The notes beneath the pieces are model-generated. The model saw only the letters and a program-made list of their open reading frames with translations. It was not told where the DNA came from and did not search any database. Below, piece after piece: positions 18,627 through 26,134 of a stretch of DNA of 64,000 bases. Source of the stretch: Bowmanella sp. JS7-9 (lineage in GTDB: Bacteria > Pseudomonadota > Gammaproteobacteria > Enterobacterales > Alteromonadaceae); the NCBI RefSeq assembly GCF_004329715.1, contig NZ_JXSY01000024.1:176045-240044 (forward strand), written 5' to 3'. How positions within the stretch are numbered: the first letter of the stretch is position 1; every line of letters begins with the position of its first letter. The translations under genes were made by a program, and so were the position numbers.

Positions 18627-19453
18627 TGCCCGACGACGTCGGCAAACTATTAGAAATTGCCCAGCAGGCCGCCAAAAAAGCCGGCAAGGTTGTGTGGGAA
18701 GTCTACGATGCCGAAGACTATGTGGCCTACGCCAAAGACGATGATTCTCCTGTCACCACCGCCGACTATCTGGCCAATGAAATCATCACGTCCTATTTAC
18801 AGGAACATGCGCCGGACATCCCGATTATGTCGGAAGAACAAGACAACCCCGACCTCACCATTCGTGCCCATTGGCCCCGTTACTGGCTGATCGATCCGAT
18901 AGACGGCACCCAGGAATTTGTCGCGCGCAGTGGTGACTTCGCGGTAAATATCGCTTTGATCGAAGACAATCAGCCAAAAATTGGCGTGATTTACTGGCCG
19001 GCCGGTGACAGCCTGTATTATGCAGTACGAGGTCAGGGCGCGTTTAAATCGAGCCCGCAGGAGTCTGGCCCGATTCATGTGCGCAGCTTCGATAACCCCA
19101 AAGAAGACGTGGTGGTGATCGCGATTAGTCGTCGCCAATCACGGGACAAAGTCATGTCGCGCATGAGCGAACAGCGCATATATCAAACCCTGCCACTAGG
19201 TAGTTGCTCGCTCAAAGCCTGCTTTATTGCCGAAGGCAAGGCAGACTTCTTTATGCGTATCGGTCAAACCGGCGAATGGGACACGGGTGCGGCACAGTGC
19301 ATTGTCACCGAGGCCGGCGGTGATATTCTCAGTGTTGATTTTGAACGTTTGTCCTACAATCAGCGTAACATACTGACAAACCCAAACTTTTTGGTCATGG
19401 GTGACCAAAATGTTAACTGGCAGGAGGTCGTTAATTATTATGAAGAAGACTAA
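18626..19453 (+). CDS. cysQ: 3'(2'),5'-bisphosphate nucleotidase CysQ
   Basis: A 275-residue inositol-monophosphatase-fold enzyme that converts PAP to AMP, relieving inhibition in sulfate assimilation. The metal motif WLIDPIDGTQEFV (about 90-102) and the second motif GEWDTGAAQCIVTEAGG (about 219-235) are present, as is SEEQD near residue 69. The open frame reaches back to 18521 inside nudE, but ATG 18626 with GAGGAG upstream gives the family N-terminus. The 3' end overlaps the next gene by 14 bases. Confidence 0.94.
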   Translation: MPDDVGKLLEIAQQAAKKAGKVVWEVYDAEDYVAYAKDDDSPVTTADYLANEIITSYLQEHAPDIPIMSEEQDNPDLTIRAHWPRYWLIDPIDGTQEFVARSGDFAVNIALIEDNQPKIGVIYWPAGDSLYYAVRGQGAFKSSPQESGPIHVRSFDNPKEDVVVIAISRRQSRDKVMSRMSEQRIYQTLPLGSCSLKACFIAEGKADFFMRIGQTGEWDTGAAQCIVTEAGGDILSVDFERLSYNQRNILTNPNFLVMGDQNVNWQEVVNYYEED

Positions 19454-20021
19454 TTTAATCGGATTGTTTAGCGCCGCATTATTCACGCTACCGGCGTTTG
19501 CCGCCTGGCAGGTAGATAATCAACAATCCAGACTCAGCATTGTCTCAGTCAAAAATGCTGCCGTGACAGAAGTACATCACTTTCAGCGCCTCGAAGGCGG
19601 GTTGATGGACAGTGGCGAATTTAGCCTGAGTATCGACCTTGCCAGTATTAGCAGCGGCATCGAGATCCGAGACACGCGCATGCGTGAATTGCTGTTTAAT
19701 GTGGCGGATTTCCCGCGCGCGGTGGTCAGTGCCAGAGTGACACCTGCTTTGTATCAATCCCTTAAAGCGGGTCAGAGTGTCGCTACCGATATCGACTTCA
19801 CCATTAATCTGCACGGTCAGGTAGGTAATATGAGCGCGGCTGTACTGGTGACTGCATTGGAAAACGGTGGCTTGCAGGTTGTGACCCAACAGCCGTTAGT
19901 GTTACGCGCCAGTGAATTCGGCCTGGATGCCGGCATTGACGCGTTGCGTGACATCGCCGGATTGAAAAACATCAATACCATGGTGCCGGTCAGTTTTCAT
20001 CTGACCCTGCAACCTCAATAA
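19440..20021 (+). CDS. YceI-like periplasmic lipid-binding-fold protein
   Basis: 193 residues from ATG 19440, which lies inside the end of cysQ with an AGGAGG-like SD at 19422-19427. The signal peptide MKKTNLIGLFSAALFTLPAFA is cleaved before AWQVD. The rest is a YceI-family lipocalin-like domain: W-x-V-D-x-x-x-S-x-L near the mature N-terminus and IDLASISSGIEIRDTRMREL (residues about 62-81). YceI proteins bind isoprenoids or amphiphiles in the periplasm. The specific ligand is unknown. Confidence 0.85.
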   Translation: MKKTNLIGLFSAALFTLPAFAAWQVDNQQSRLSIVSVKNAAVTEVHHFQRLEGGLMDSGEFSLSIDLASISSGIEIRDTRMRELLFNVADFPRAVVSARVTPALYQSLKAGQSVATDIDFTINLHGQVGNMSAAVLVTALENGGLQVVTQQPLVLRASEFGLDAGIDALRDIAGLKNINTMVPVSFHLTLQPQ

Positions 20022-20022
20022 G

Positions 20023-20475
20023 TTAACCCTGTGTCGGCTGCGATGTTTTCAGCAGCCGGCGCAGCATCCGATAATGCGCCACCGCATGGGCTGCTAACAC
20101 AACCAGCGGCGCCACAAACAGCCACAACAATGCCAACAGCGTCCAGATCCCCTGTGTTGACTGGCTTGGCGTCACCCACCATTGCAACCAGCCAAACCCA
20201 TTCAGCACCAAGAGTGTCAAAGCACCAATGCTGAGTAACACAAAGCGAATAAAGAATTGCATCGACAGGCCAAATGCAACCGAGGTAGTCGCCCACAGAC
20301 TGAGCATACAAAATACAAACAGCACGGCCAGTCCTGCGCCCTGCCATGGATGCCACTGTAGCGCGTCTGTCGAACTGAACAGATTAATGCCCAGCAAAAC
20401 TGCAATCGCCAGCATCGGTAACCAACCAAATAAGATGGTCGCAGCAATAATCAGACTTTGTGAGGCTTTATGCAC
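20023..20475 (-). CDS. Hypothetical four-TM membrane protein
   Basis: A 150-residue very hydrophobic protein with four predicted TM helices (about 8-30, 44-66, 71-93, 106-130) and a basic C-terminal tail (RMLRRLLKTSQ). I do not recognise a family. The start follows yheU by 21 bases on the same strand, so the two are probably co-transcribed from a promoter facing the prenyltransferase gene. It is convergent with the YceI-like gene, with only one base between the stops. Confidence 0.7.
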   Translation of the reverse strand: MHKASQSLIIAATILFGWLPMLAIAVLLGINLFSSTDALQWHPWQGAGLAVLFVFCMLSLWATTSVAFGLSMQFFIRFVLLSIGALTLLVLNGFGWLQWWVTPSQSTQGIWTLLALLWLFVAPLVVLAAHAVAHYRMLRRLLKTSQPTQG

Positions 20476-20496
20476 CCTTCCTCCGAACAGAAATAT

Positions 20497-20727
20497 TTAT
20501 TCTTGATAATCTTTACGATACTGATCGCGGGGAATAATGTTTACCGTCTCATAATATTCTGAATAAACCAAGAGAGCTTCTCCGCGCTCTAACTGTCTTT
20601 TAACCTGCTGGACTTTTCGCTCCATGGGTACTTCGTCCTCACCGTAATCGGTGCCTTCACGCAAAATAAACGCTTCGATCAAATTGATCAGCGTCATGGC
20701 ATTCACCTGGTCGATGGGGATAATCAT
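20497..20727 (-). CDS. yheU: UPF0270 family protein YheU
   Basis: A 76-residue small cytosolic protein of unknown function. It matches E. coli YheU (72 residues) along its length: [51 protein letters not shown] and [10 protein letters not shown]. coli has yheU beside yheT; here the two are about 1.2 kb apart. It is divergent from the prenyltransferase gene across 36 bases. Confidence 0.92.
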   Translation of the reverse strand: MIIPIDQVNAMTLINLIEAFILREGTDYGEDEVPMERKVQQVKRQLERGEALLVYSEYYETVNIIPRDQYRKDYQE

Positions 20728-20763
20728 AGGTCACATCACACTGCTAAACCGGGACGTTATTTT

Positions 20764-21660
20764 ATGCTTAAAGCGCTATTGGGTGTTATACGTGTGCCGT
20801 TTTTATTACTGGCACCCTTGTGTGTTTTTGCCGGTTCGGCGTTGGCATTACACGAACAGGGGGCATTCAATGGGTTGGTCTTTAGCTTGTGCATTGTCAT
20901 CGCGTTAACTGCCCACAGTGCCGTGAATGCGCTGAATGAATGGCATGATTTCAAAACAGGTCTGGATAGCCTGACCACGCGCACGCCGTTTAATGGTGGC
21001 AGCGGTACATTGCAGGCTCATCCGCACTTTGCCCCGATAGCATTGTTCATTGGCATCATAATGTTGCTGATTTGCATGGCGGCGGGCATCTGGCTCAGCA
21101 TGCTTACCTCCCCCTGGTTACTGCTGGCAGGCCTGGTTGGGCTCCTGATTGTTACCGCCTATACGCCAATCATCACCCGCCATCCGCTGTTATGTCTGAT
21201 CGCGCCAGGGCTGGGCTTTGCGGCCTTGATCATGGGTGGCAGTTATGTGGTGATGGGTGGCCACATCAACCTGTCGCTGCTGCTACTGGTACTGGCCAGC
21301 GCGATGCTACTTAATAACCTGTTATTGGTTAATCAGTTCCCGGATATTACCGCAGATGCCCACAGCGGACGGCGAACTTTGCCGATTGTGTTTGACCAAC
21401 ATGTGAGTCGACAAGTGGTTCTGGCGCAATTTATTACCAGCTCGCTGCTGCTTGGGCTTTTGGCATGGCATATGGCCAATTGGGCTTTGCTATTGGCCGC
21501 CGCGTTACCCTTGCTGGGAATTCACATTTTTCGGGGTATTGGCGCGTCTGCGCAGGCTGACCCATCGGCCATGCTCAATGCTCAGAGATTAACTGTTCTG
21601 GTTAATTTAGTTACGCCTGCGCTGATCTCTTTGCTATTATCCGCGCCCTTTTGGTTTTAA
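20764..21660 (+). CDS. UbiA-family prenyltransferase (MenA-like)
   Basis: A 298-residue membrane prenyltransferase with about eight or nine TM helices. The first Asp-rich motif is NALNEWHDFKTGLDS (NxxxDxxxxxxD, about residues 57-71). The second is FPDITADAHSGRRTLPI (about 193-209), in the style of MenA-type enzymes that prenylate 1,4-dihydroxy-2-naphthoate. No other menaquinone genes are nearby, so the acceptor is unproven. It is one of three UbiA-superfamily members in the window and differs from both cyoE and ubiA in motif 1. Confidence 0.8.
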   Translation: MLKALLGVIRVPFLLLAPLCVFAGSALALHEQGAFNGLVFSLCIVIALTAHSAVNALNEWHDFKTGLDSLTTRTPFNGGSGTLQAHPHFAPIALFIGIIMLLICMAAGIWLSMLTSPWLLLAGLVGLLIVTAYTPIITRHPLLCLIAPGLGFAALIMGGSYVVMGGHINLSLLLLVLASAMLLNNLLLVNQFPDITADAHSGRRTLPIVFDQHVSRQVVLAQFITSSLLLGLLAWHMANWALLLAAALPLLGIHIFRGIGASAQADPSAMLNAQRLTVLVNLVTPALISLLLSAPFWF

Positions 21661-21676
21661 TAAGCAAGGTTACCCT

Positions 21677-21937
21677 ATGCATTTTGCGTGGCACGACCTG
21701 GTCGGCAATATTGGTGTCGGCCTGATTGTATTGAGTTATTTTTTAATTCAGGCGGGGAAAATGGACAGTAAAAAGCTGCCCTATTCACTGACTAACCTGA
21801 CCGGCGCGATCCTGTTACTGATCTCGTTGTACTACAACTTTAATCTGGCGTCTGTGGTGATTGAGTGTTTCTGGATCGCGATTAGCCTGTACGGCATCGT
21901 GCGTTACGTTATCGAGCGCCGCCAGACAAATTCGTAA
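21677..21937 (+). CDS. CBU_0592-type small membrane protein
   Basis: An 86-residue protein with three predicted TM helices. The sequence DLVGNIGVGLIVLSYFLIQ near the N-terminus and YSLTNLTGAILLLISL in the middle match the small CBU_0592-like membrane family, whose role is unknown. It lies 16 bases after the prenyltransferase and is probably in its operon. Its last 29 bases overlap the convergent yheT-like gene. Confidence 0.75.
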   Translation: MHFAWHDLVGNIGVGLIVLSYFLIQAGKMDSKKLPYSLTNLTGAILLLISLYYNFNLASVVIECFWIAISLYGIVRYVIERRQTNS

Positions 21938-22925
21938 AGCGATTTACAAACTGCAACACCCGCTCATGGGTCCAGATACGCGGACGCCATGGGCTGCCCT
22001 GCATAAAGCCCACATGCCCGCCTTTTTTGCTCAGTTCCAATCTGACGGCGCCAGATAATTCACTGCTATCCGGTACGATGTTTGCTGTCATAAACGGATC
22101 ATCTTCCGCATGCAAAATCAGCGTGGGCGTCTCGATTGCCGTTGTGAACGCACTGGCACTGCACTTCAGGTAATAATCTTTGGCATCGCTAAAGCCATGC
22201 AGGGGCGCGGTGATCAACTCATCAAATTCCGCGAATGAGCCGATCTGCTCTACATCCCGACTGCCAACTTTTAGCCAGGGTCGAAAATCGATGCGCGTCA
22301 TTTTATCGCGCACCTTATTCACCATGCTTTTCAGCAGATACTTCTGGTAATTATTTGAGAAACCACGGCTAATCGCCGAGGCGCATTCCTGCAAACGGAA
22401 TGGTGGGGAAATCGCTACAGCCGCCTTTAGCCAGTGCTGTGCCGGCTGCTCACCCAATAGTTTGAGCAACATATTGGCACCTAGCGAAAAGCCGACGCCG
22501 ACTTTGGTCACATCCGGAAAGCGCTGTTGCAACCAGTTCAGGAAGAAGATTGCATCGCCGGTATCACCCGAATGATACGCCCGGGCTAACCGGTTGTTGC
22601 CGTTGCCGCAACCGCGGAAATGCATCAATACGGCGTGCCAGCCATTTTTGGCCAGTACCGCCAGCATATCATGGGCGTAATGGGAGCGTGCTGACCCTTC
22701 CAGGCCGTGAAACAACACCGCGATGCCCTTTTTATTGACCGGCTCCGGTGCCCAGCTGACATCGACGAAATCGCCATCCGGCAATTCCAGTCGCTGCCAG
22801 GTCAGCGATAAGGGCAAGCGCCGTTGGAAAAAACGCGGCCAGATCGTCTGCACATGGCGGTTACGAGCCCACCATGCTGGCTTAAATTCACTCTGGACGA
22901 TACTTCCCTGTGGACGACTTTTCAC
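21909..22925 (-). CDS. yheT: YheT-like alpha/beta hydrolase
   Basis: An alpha/beta hydrolase of the YheT/ABHD1 (UPF0017) family. The conserved N-terminal RNRHVQTIWPRFF and the LELPDGDFVDVSW stretch match YheT. The nucleophile elbow is VGVGFSLGANML, the Asp is in LHAEDDPF and the His in KKGGHVGFM. From GTG 22925 it has 338 residues, close to E. coli YheT (340). An in-frame TTG at 22985 would add 20 Cys-rich residues unlike the family, so I prefer GTG. Neither start has a strong SD. The substrate is unknown, perhaps a short-chain ester. Confidence 0.85.
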   Translation of the reverse strand: MKSRPQGSIVQSEFKPAWWARNRHVQTIWPRFFQRRLPLSLTWQRLELPDGDFVDVSWAPEPVNKKGIAVLFHGLEGSARSHYAHDMLAVLAKNGWHAVLMHFRGCGNGNNRLARAYHSGDTGDAIFFLNWLQQRFPDVTKVGVGFSLGANMLLKLLGEQPAQHWLKAAVAISPPFRLQECASAISRGFSNNYQKYLLKSMVNKVRDKMTRIDFRPWLKVGSRDVEQIGSFAEFDELITAPLHGFSDAKDYYLKCSASAFTTAIETPTLILHAEDDPFMTANIVPDSSELSGAVRLELSKKGGHVGFMQGSPWRPRIWTHERVLQFVNRFTNLSGGAR

Positions 22926-23009
22926 ACTGACTGGATACTGACTTTGCCTTACGCAAATTTGACAATATATCCACGCGCAACTCAAGTCACGACAAAAGAT
23001 ATTTCGCCG

Positions 23010-23135
23010 TTACTGGTCTTTTTCAAACGGGTGGTGCAAAAACATATACAGGTAATAGCCACACAGACCGATCACCACAGCCAATCCCAGCAGTGAACCC
23101 CATACAATTGGATCATTAAGTAACATTTGTAACAT
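23010..23135 (-). CDS. 41-residue single-TM membrane protein (DUF3149-like)
   Basis: Translating the minus strand by hand from ATG 23135 gives 41 codons and TAA. The protein opens MLQMLLNDPIVWGSLLG, has one TM helix (about residues 13-33) and ends in HHPFEKDQ. A near-perfect SD (GAGGAGG, 23144-23150) sits 8 bases before the ATG, strong support for translation. Size and the N-D-P-x-x-W-G-S pattern recall the DUF3149 small membrane family; that match is from memory and tentative. Two FNR-like boxes lie upstream, suggesting induction by oxygen limitation. No function can be stated. Confidence 0.75.
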   Translation of the reverse strand: MLQMLLNDPIVWGSLLGLAVVIGLCGYYLYMFLHHPFEKDQ

Positions 23136-23165
23136 GACTGATTCCTCCTCATCGGATATGCCATC

Positions 23166-23171
23166 AGTCTA
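23166..23171 (-). promoter_or_regulatory. Candidate -10 element of the 41-residue protein gene
   Basis: TAGACT on the minus strand (4 of 6 matches to TATAAT) would place transcription start near 23159. The centre of the proximal FNR-like box (23200.5) is then about 41 bases upstream, the class II activator position. No good -35 hexamer is seen, as expected for an activator-dependent promoter. Confidence 0.4.
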
Positions 23172-23193
23172 GTCACAGGCAGGGTCGAAAATA

Positions 23194-23207
23194 CTGACCC
23201 CGATCAA
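23194..23207 (-). promoter_or_regulatory. FNR/Anr-like box, proximal
   Basis: The minus strand reads TTGATCGGGGTCAG, with 8 of 10 matches to TTGAT-N4-ATCAA; the left half is perfect. The centre is about -41.5 from the predicted transcription start of the 41-residue protein gene. Confidence 0.5.
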
Positions 23208-23234
23208 GCTTTGCCGGCGCACCGCGCACAAAAA

Positions 23235-23248
23235 CTGACCGAGATCAA
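23235..23248 (-). promoter_or_regulatory. FNR/Anr-like box, distal
   Basis: The minus strand reads TTGATCTCGGTCAG, again 8 of 10 matches with a perfect left half. It is exactly 41 bp (about four helical turns) from the proximal box and lies immediately downstream of the TIGR02444 stop codon. Confidence 0.5.
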
Positions 23249-23249
23249 T

Positions 23250-23702
23250 TTATTCGCAATATTCTAAAGTACTCAGTAATTCAGCGTGGACTTTGCTCAG
23301 AATAATCTTCTGCGCCTGTACATAGGCGGGCAGGTTATCCCCCACCAACGTTTCCCATTCACTCTCAGCTAATGCTGCAATCAGCGCGGCCTGATGCTGC
23401 TTTTCCGCATCCAATTCAGCGGCCAGTGCCATCTGGTACGCTGACGAAGTTTTATCGGTCAATTGACGGCGGAATGCCCTTAACCGCTCTACCCGCTGTG
23501 CCGCATCCTTGCTTTGATTGAGTAAGACCAGCCACTGGCCGGAGGTCAACGCAAGCTGCTGTTGGTTGAGCCACATTGCCAACAGCAAAACATTCACGTT
23601 TGCACCGGCTTCATCCTGCAGTTGCAGTAAGCTTGCCTTATTCGCTGGATAGACTCGCAGGCTGAATGCCCAAAAATCACTGGCCTGCAAACTGACTGGC
23701 AA
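23250..23702 (-). CDS. TIGR02444 (DUF2390) family protein
   Basis: A 150-residue helical protein. The N-terminus ASDFWAFSLRVYPANKASLLQLQDEAGANVN-like region (residues 7-37) and LLLAMWLNQQ are the TIGR02444/DUF2390 signature. The rest is charged helix. Function is unknown. In many gammaproteobacteria it follows the ABC-F gene yheS, as here, where it overlaps the yheS end by 26 bases; co-translation is likely. Confidence 0.87.
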   Translation of the reverse strand: MPVSLQASDFWAFSLRVYPANKASLLQLQDEAGANVNVLLLAMWLNQQQLALTSGQWLVLLNQSKDAAQRVERLRAFRRQLTDKTSSAYQMALAAELDAEKQHQAALIAALAESEWETLVGDNLPAYVQAQKIILSKVHAELLSTLEYCE

Positions 23703-25596
23703 ACGCCTGCTCCTGTTGCTCCTGCTCTTCCAGTAAGGTCATCCACTCCATTTCCACCTCTTCCAGACTGGGTTTGAGCTCTCCCTCGCGGCGCAATAAC
23801 TCGGTCAGGCGAGTTTTTTGCTCTGCGGTGTATATGTCCGGGTCTGCCAACTGAGTAGCGATGTTATCCAGATCGGCTTGCAGCGTCTGCATCTGCGCTT
23901 CGAGCTTTTGCAGCTGTTTTTTCAACGGCGCCATTTTCTGACGGAACTCCGCCTCCAGACGCTTCTGCTGTTTCCTGTCTACTGCAGGCGCAGATGTTTT
24001 GGGTGAAGCTGACTGCGCAGCCTGTTGCCCCTGAGTGAGCAAAAACTGTCGATAATCGTTCAAGTCTCCGTCAAACTGGCTGACCTGACCATCATGTACC
24101 AGATAAAACTCATCACACACCGACTCCAGCAAAAAGCGGTCGTGGGACACCAGCACCATGGCGCCGGTAAATGACTGTAACGCCAGATTCAACGCCTGAC
24201 GCATATCTAAATCCAGGTGGTTGGTCGGTTCATCCAACAACAGCAGGTTAGGTTTTTGGTAGACCAACAGAGCCAGCACCAGACGCGCCTTTTCGCCTCC
24301 TGAAAACGGAGCTACCGGGCTCAATGCCGCATCGCCATGAAAGGCAAAGCCGCCGAGAAAATCCCGCAATTGCTGCTCGGTCGCCTGCTTATCTAATCGC
24401 TGTAAATGCCTTAACGGCGAATCTTCCGGGCGCAAATACTCAAGCTGGTGCTGCGCAAAGTAACCAATCTTAAGGCCCGCAGAAGTTTGGTACTGCCCAT
24501 TGAGAGGCTGAATTTCCTCAGCGAGCAATTTGATCAGAGTCGACTTACCGGCACCGTTACGCCCCAATAAGCCAATCCGCGAACCCGGCACCAGATTCAA
24601 TTTTAATGACTCCAGTATCACTTTTTCGCCGTAGCCCGCCTGTACCTTCTCCATGGTCACCAGCGGATTAGGTAAACGCGAGGGCTCGGCAAACTCAAAG
24701 GAAAACGGCGAGTCTTCCTGTACCGGCAACAACTCGGCCATACGCTCTAATTGTTTGATGCGACTCTGCGCCTGACGGGCTTTGGACGCCTTGGCGCGAA
24801 AACGATCGATAAATTTTTGCAGGTGGGCGGCTTTTTCCTGCTGCCGGTCAAAGGCGATCTGCTGCTGCCTCAGCCGCTCGCTACGCTGACGTAAATAGGC
24901 GGTATAGCCACCTGTGTAGCTGAACAGTGTCTGCTGCTCAATGCTCAGAATATGTTGCACGGTGGCATCCAGAAATGCCTTATCGTGAGAAATAAGAATT
25001 AATGTGCCTTTATATTTTTGCAGCCAGCGTTCCAACCAGATTACCGCATCCAAATCCAGGTGGTTGGTGGGTTCGTCCAGCAATAACAAATCAGACGGGC
25101 AGATCAGTGCCTGCGCCAGATTAAGCCGCATCCGCCAGCCCCCGGAGAAGGCACGTACCGCATGTTGCATCTGCGCTTCACTAAATCCCAGACCGGCCAG
25201 AATATTGGCAGCACGACTTTGCACATCGTACGCGCCAGCATCGTCCAATTGTTGATGAATCAGCGCGATCTTCTCACCATCATGGGCGTGCTCTGCCTGC
25301 TGTAATTGTGCCTGCAGGCTGCGCAGGCGCTTGTCACCGTCGAGCACATAATCCAGCGCACTGGCGTCGGACGCCGGGGTTTCCTGGGCCACGGTGGCTA
25401 TTTGCCAAACGGACGGCATCAGACATTCACCGGCGTCGACATGTAACTGACCTTGCAGCAAGGCGAATAAACTAGACTTACCCGCTCCATTGGCACCGAT
25501 CAGACCCACTTTATGGCCAGGATAAATTTGTGCGCTGGCGTCATTGAGTAACACCTTAAGGCCGCGTAACAGTTGTATTTGTTTTATTTGGATCAT
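23677..25596 (-). CDS. yheS: ABC-F family ATPase YheS
   Basis: 639 residues from ATG 25596 (MIQIKQIQLLRG); an upstream in-frame start at 25629 adds 11 unlikely residues. E. coli YheS has 637. It has two ABC domains with Walker A GANGAGKSSL and GRNGAGKSTL, signatures FSGGWRMRL and FSGGEKARL, and Walker B LLLLDEPTNHLDL twice. An arm/linker with basic residues lies between them, followed by a C-terminal coiled coil (about 530-625). There are no TM segments. ABC-F proteins act on the ribosome E-site to relieve stalling. Confidence 0.95.
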   Translation of the reverse strand: MIQIKQIQLLRGLKVLLNDASAQIYPGHKVGLIGANGAGKSSLFALLQGQLHVDAGECLMPSVWQIATVAQETPASDASALDYVLDGDKRLRSLQAQLQQAEHAHDGEKIALIHQQLDDAGAYDVQSRAANILAGLGFSEAQMQHAVRAFSGGWRMRLNLAQALICPSDLLLLDEPTNHLDLDAVIWLERWLQKYKGTLILISHDKAFLDATVQHILSIEQQTLFSYTGGYTAYLRQRSERLRQQQIAFDRQQEKAAHLQKFIDRFRAKASKARQAQSRIKQLERMAELLPVQEDSPFSFEFAEPSRLPNPLVTMEKVQAGYGEKVILESLKLNLVPGSRIGLLGRNGAGKSTLIKLLAEEIQPLNGQYQTSAGLKIGYFAQHQLEYLRPEDSPLRHLQRLDKQATEQQLRDFLGGFAFHGDAALSPVAPFSGGEKARLVLALLVYQKPNLLLLDEPTNHLDLDMRQALNLALQSFTGAMVLVSHDRFLLESVCDEFYLVHDGQVSQFDGDLNDYRQFLLTQGQQAAQSASPKTSAPAVDRKQQKRLEAEFRQKMAPLKKQLQKLEAQMQTLQADLDNIATQLADPDIYTAEQKTRLTELLRREGELKPSLEEVEMEWMTLLEEQEQQEQAFASQFAGQ

Positions 25597-25644
25597 GCCG
25601 TCTGTGCTACCGAAAATGCCTGTTAGCAATCGAAATGGACGCGA

Positions 25645-25664
25645 AGCGCGTATAGAAACGCGCT
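25645..25664. repeat. Inverted repeat between yheS and yheV
   Basis: Perfect 7-bp arms AGCGCGT / ACGCGCT are separated by 6 bases, directly beside a palindromic CGCTATTATAGCG (25661-25673). On the minus strand the latter contains TATAAT, a perfect -10 hexamer for yheS, though no good -35 is seen. The repeat could be an operator for the divergent promoters or a 5'-UTR hairpin of yheS. Confidence 0.4.
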
Positions 25665-25712
25665 ATTATAGCGACTTTCTTCAACATCGCAGCAGACTGA
25701 GCAAGATTCCCT

Positions 25713-25919
25713 ATGACTGCCCGTATAAAAAAACGTTTTATTGCCGGCGCGCGCTGTCCGGCCTGCCAGCAACTGGATTCGCTGGTGATTTATATCGAGA
25801 ACAATGTCGAGAAAATGGAATGTGTTAAGTGTGGGCATCACGAAACCCACGCTGAACAAAAGGTCAAACAAGCCAGTCGCCAGCAGGAAAGCGTGATTGG
25901 CGTGTTTAAACCAGAATAA
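25713..25919 (+). CDS. yheV: YheV family zinc-ribbon protein
   Basis: A 68-residue protein with two CxxC pairs, CPACQQ and CVKCGH, spaced about 20 residues apart as in a zinc ribbon. KRFIAGARCPACQQLDS and the ending VIGVFKPE match E. coli YheV (66 residues). The role is unknown; a nucleic-acid or ribosome association would be typical of such folds but is not shown. It is divergent from yheS and convergent with slyX. Confidence 0.93.
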   Translation: MTARIKKRFIAGARCPACQQLDSLVIYIENNVEKMECVKCGHHETHAEQKVKQASRQQESVIGVFKPE

Positions 25920-25921
25920 AA

Positions 25922-26131
25922 TTAATAATGCGGCGGCGGGGTTTCTTCTGCCATGCTGGCGATATTTGACACCTGCTGTTGCTGCATCTTTTCGGTTAAA
26001 AAGCGGATTTGAAACTGCATCTTATCCAGTTGCGATTGCTGATCGGTCAATGCCTGGTTTAGTTCATCGACAGTCGCTTCTAAAAATGCCAGTTTGGTTT
26101 CCAGCGCTTCAATATATTCGGGCGTACTCAC
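25922..26131 (-). CDS. slyX: SlyX family coiled-coil protein
   Basis: A 69-residue protein. Residues about 5-52 form a heptad-patterned coiled coil (IEALETKLAFLEATVDELNQ), followed by the SlyX ending PPHY. Function is unknown, although slyX is almost always near fkpA or slyD. Here the WD40 lipoprotein gene lies between slyX and fkpA. The start is 3 bases after the WD40 gene stop, so the two are probably co-transcribed. Confidence 0.92.
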   Translation of the reverse strand: MSTPEYIEALETKLAFLEATVDELNQALTDQQSQLDKMQFQIRFLTEKMQQQQVSNIASMAEETPPPHY

Positions 26132-26134
26132 GGA

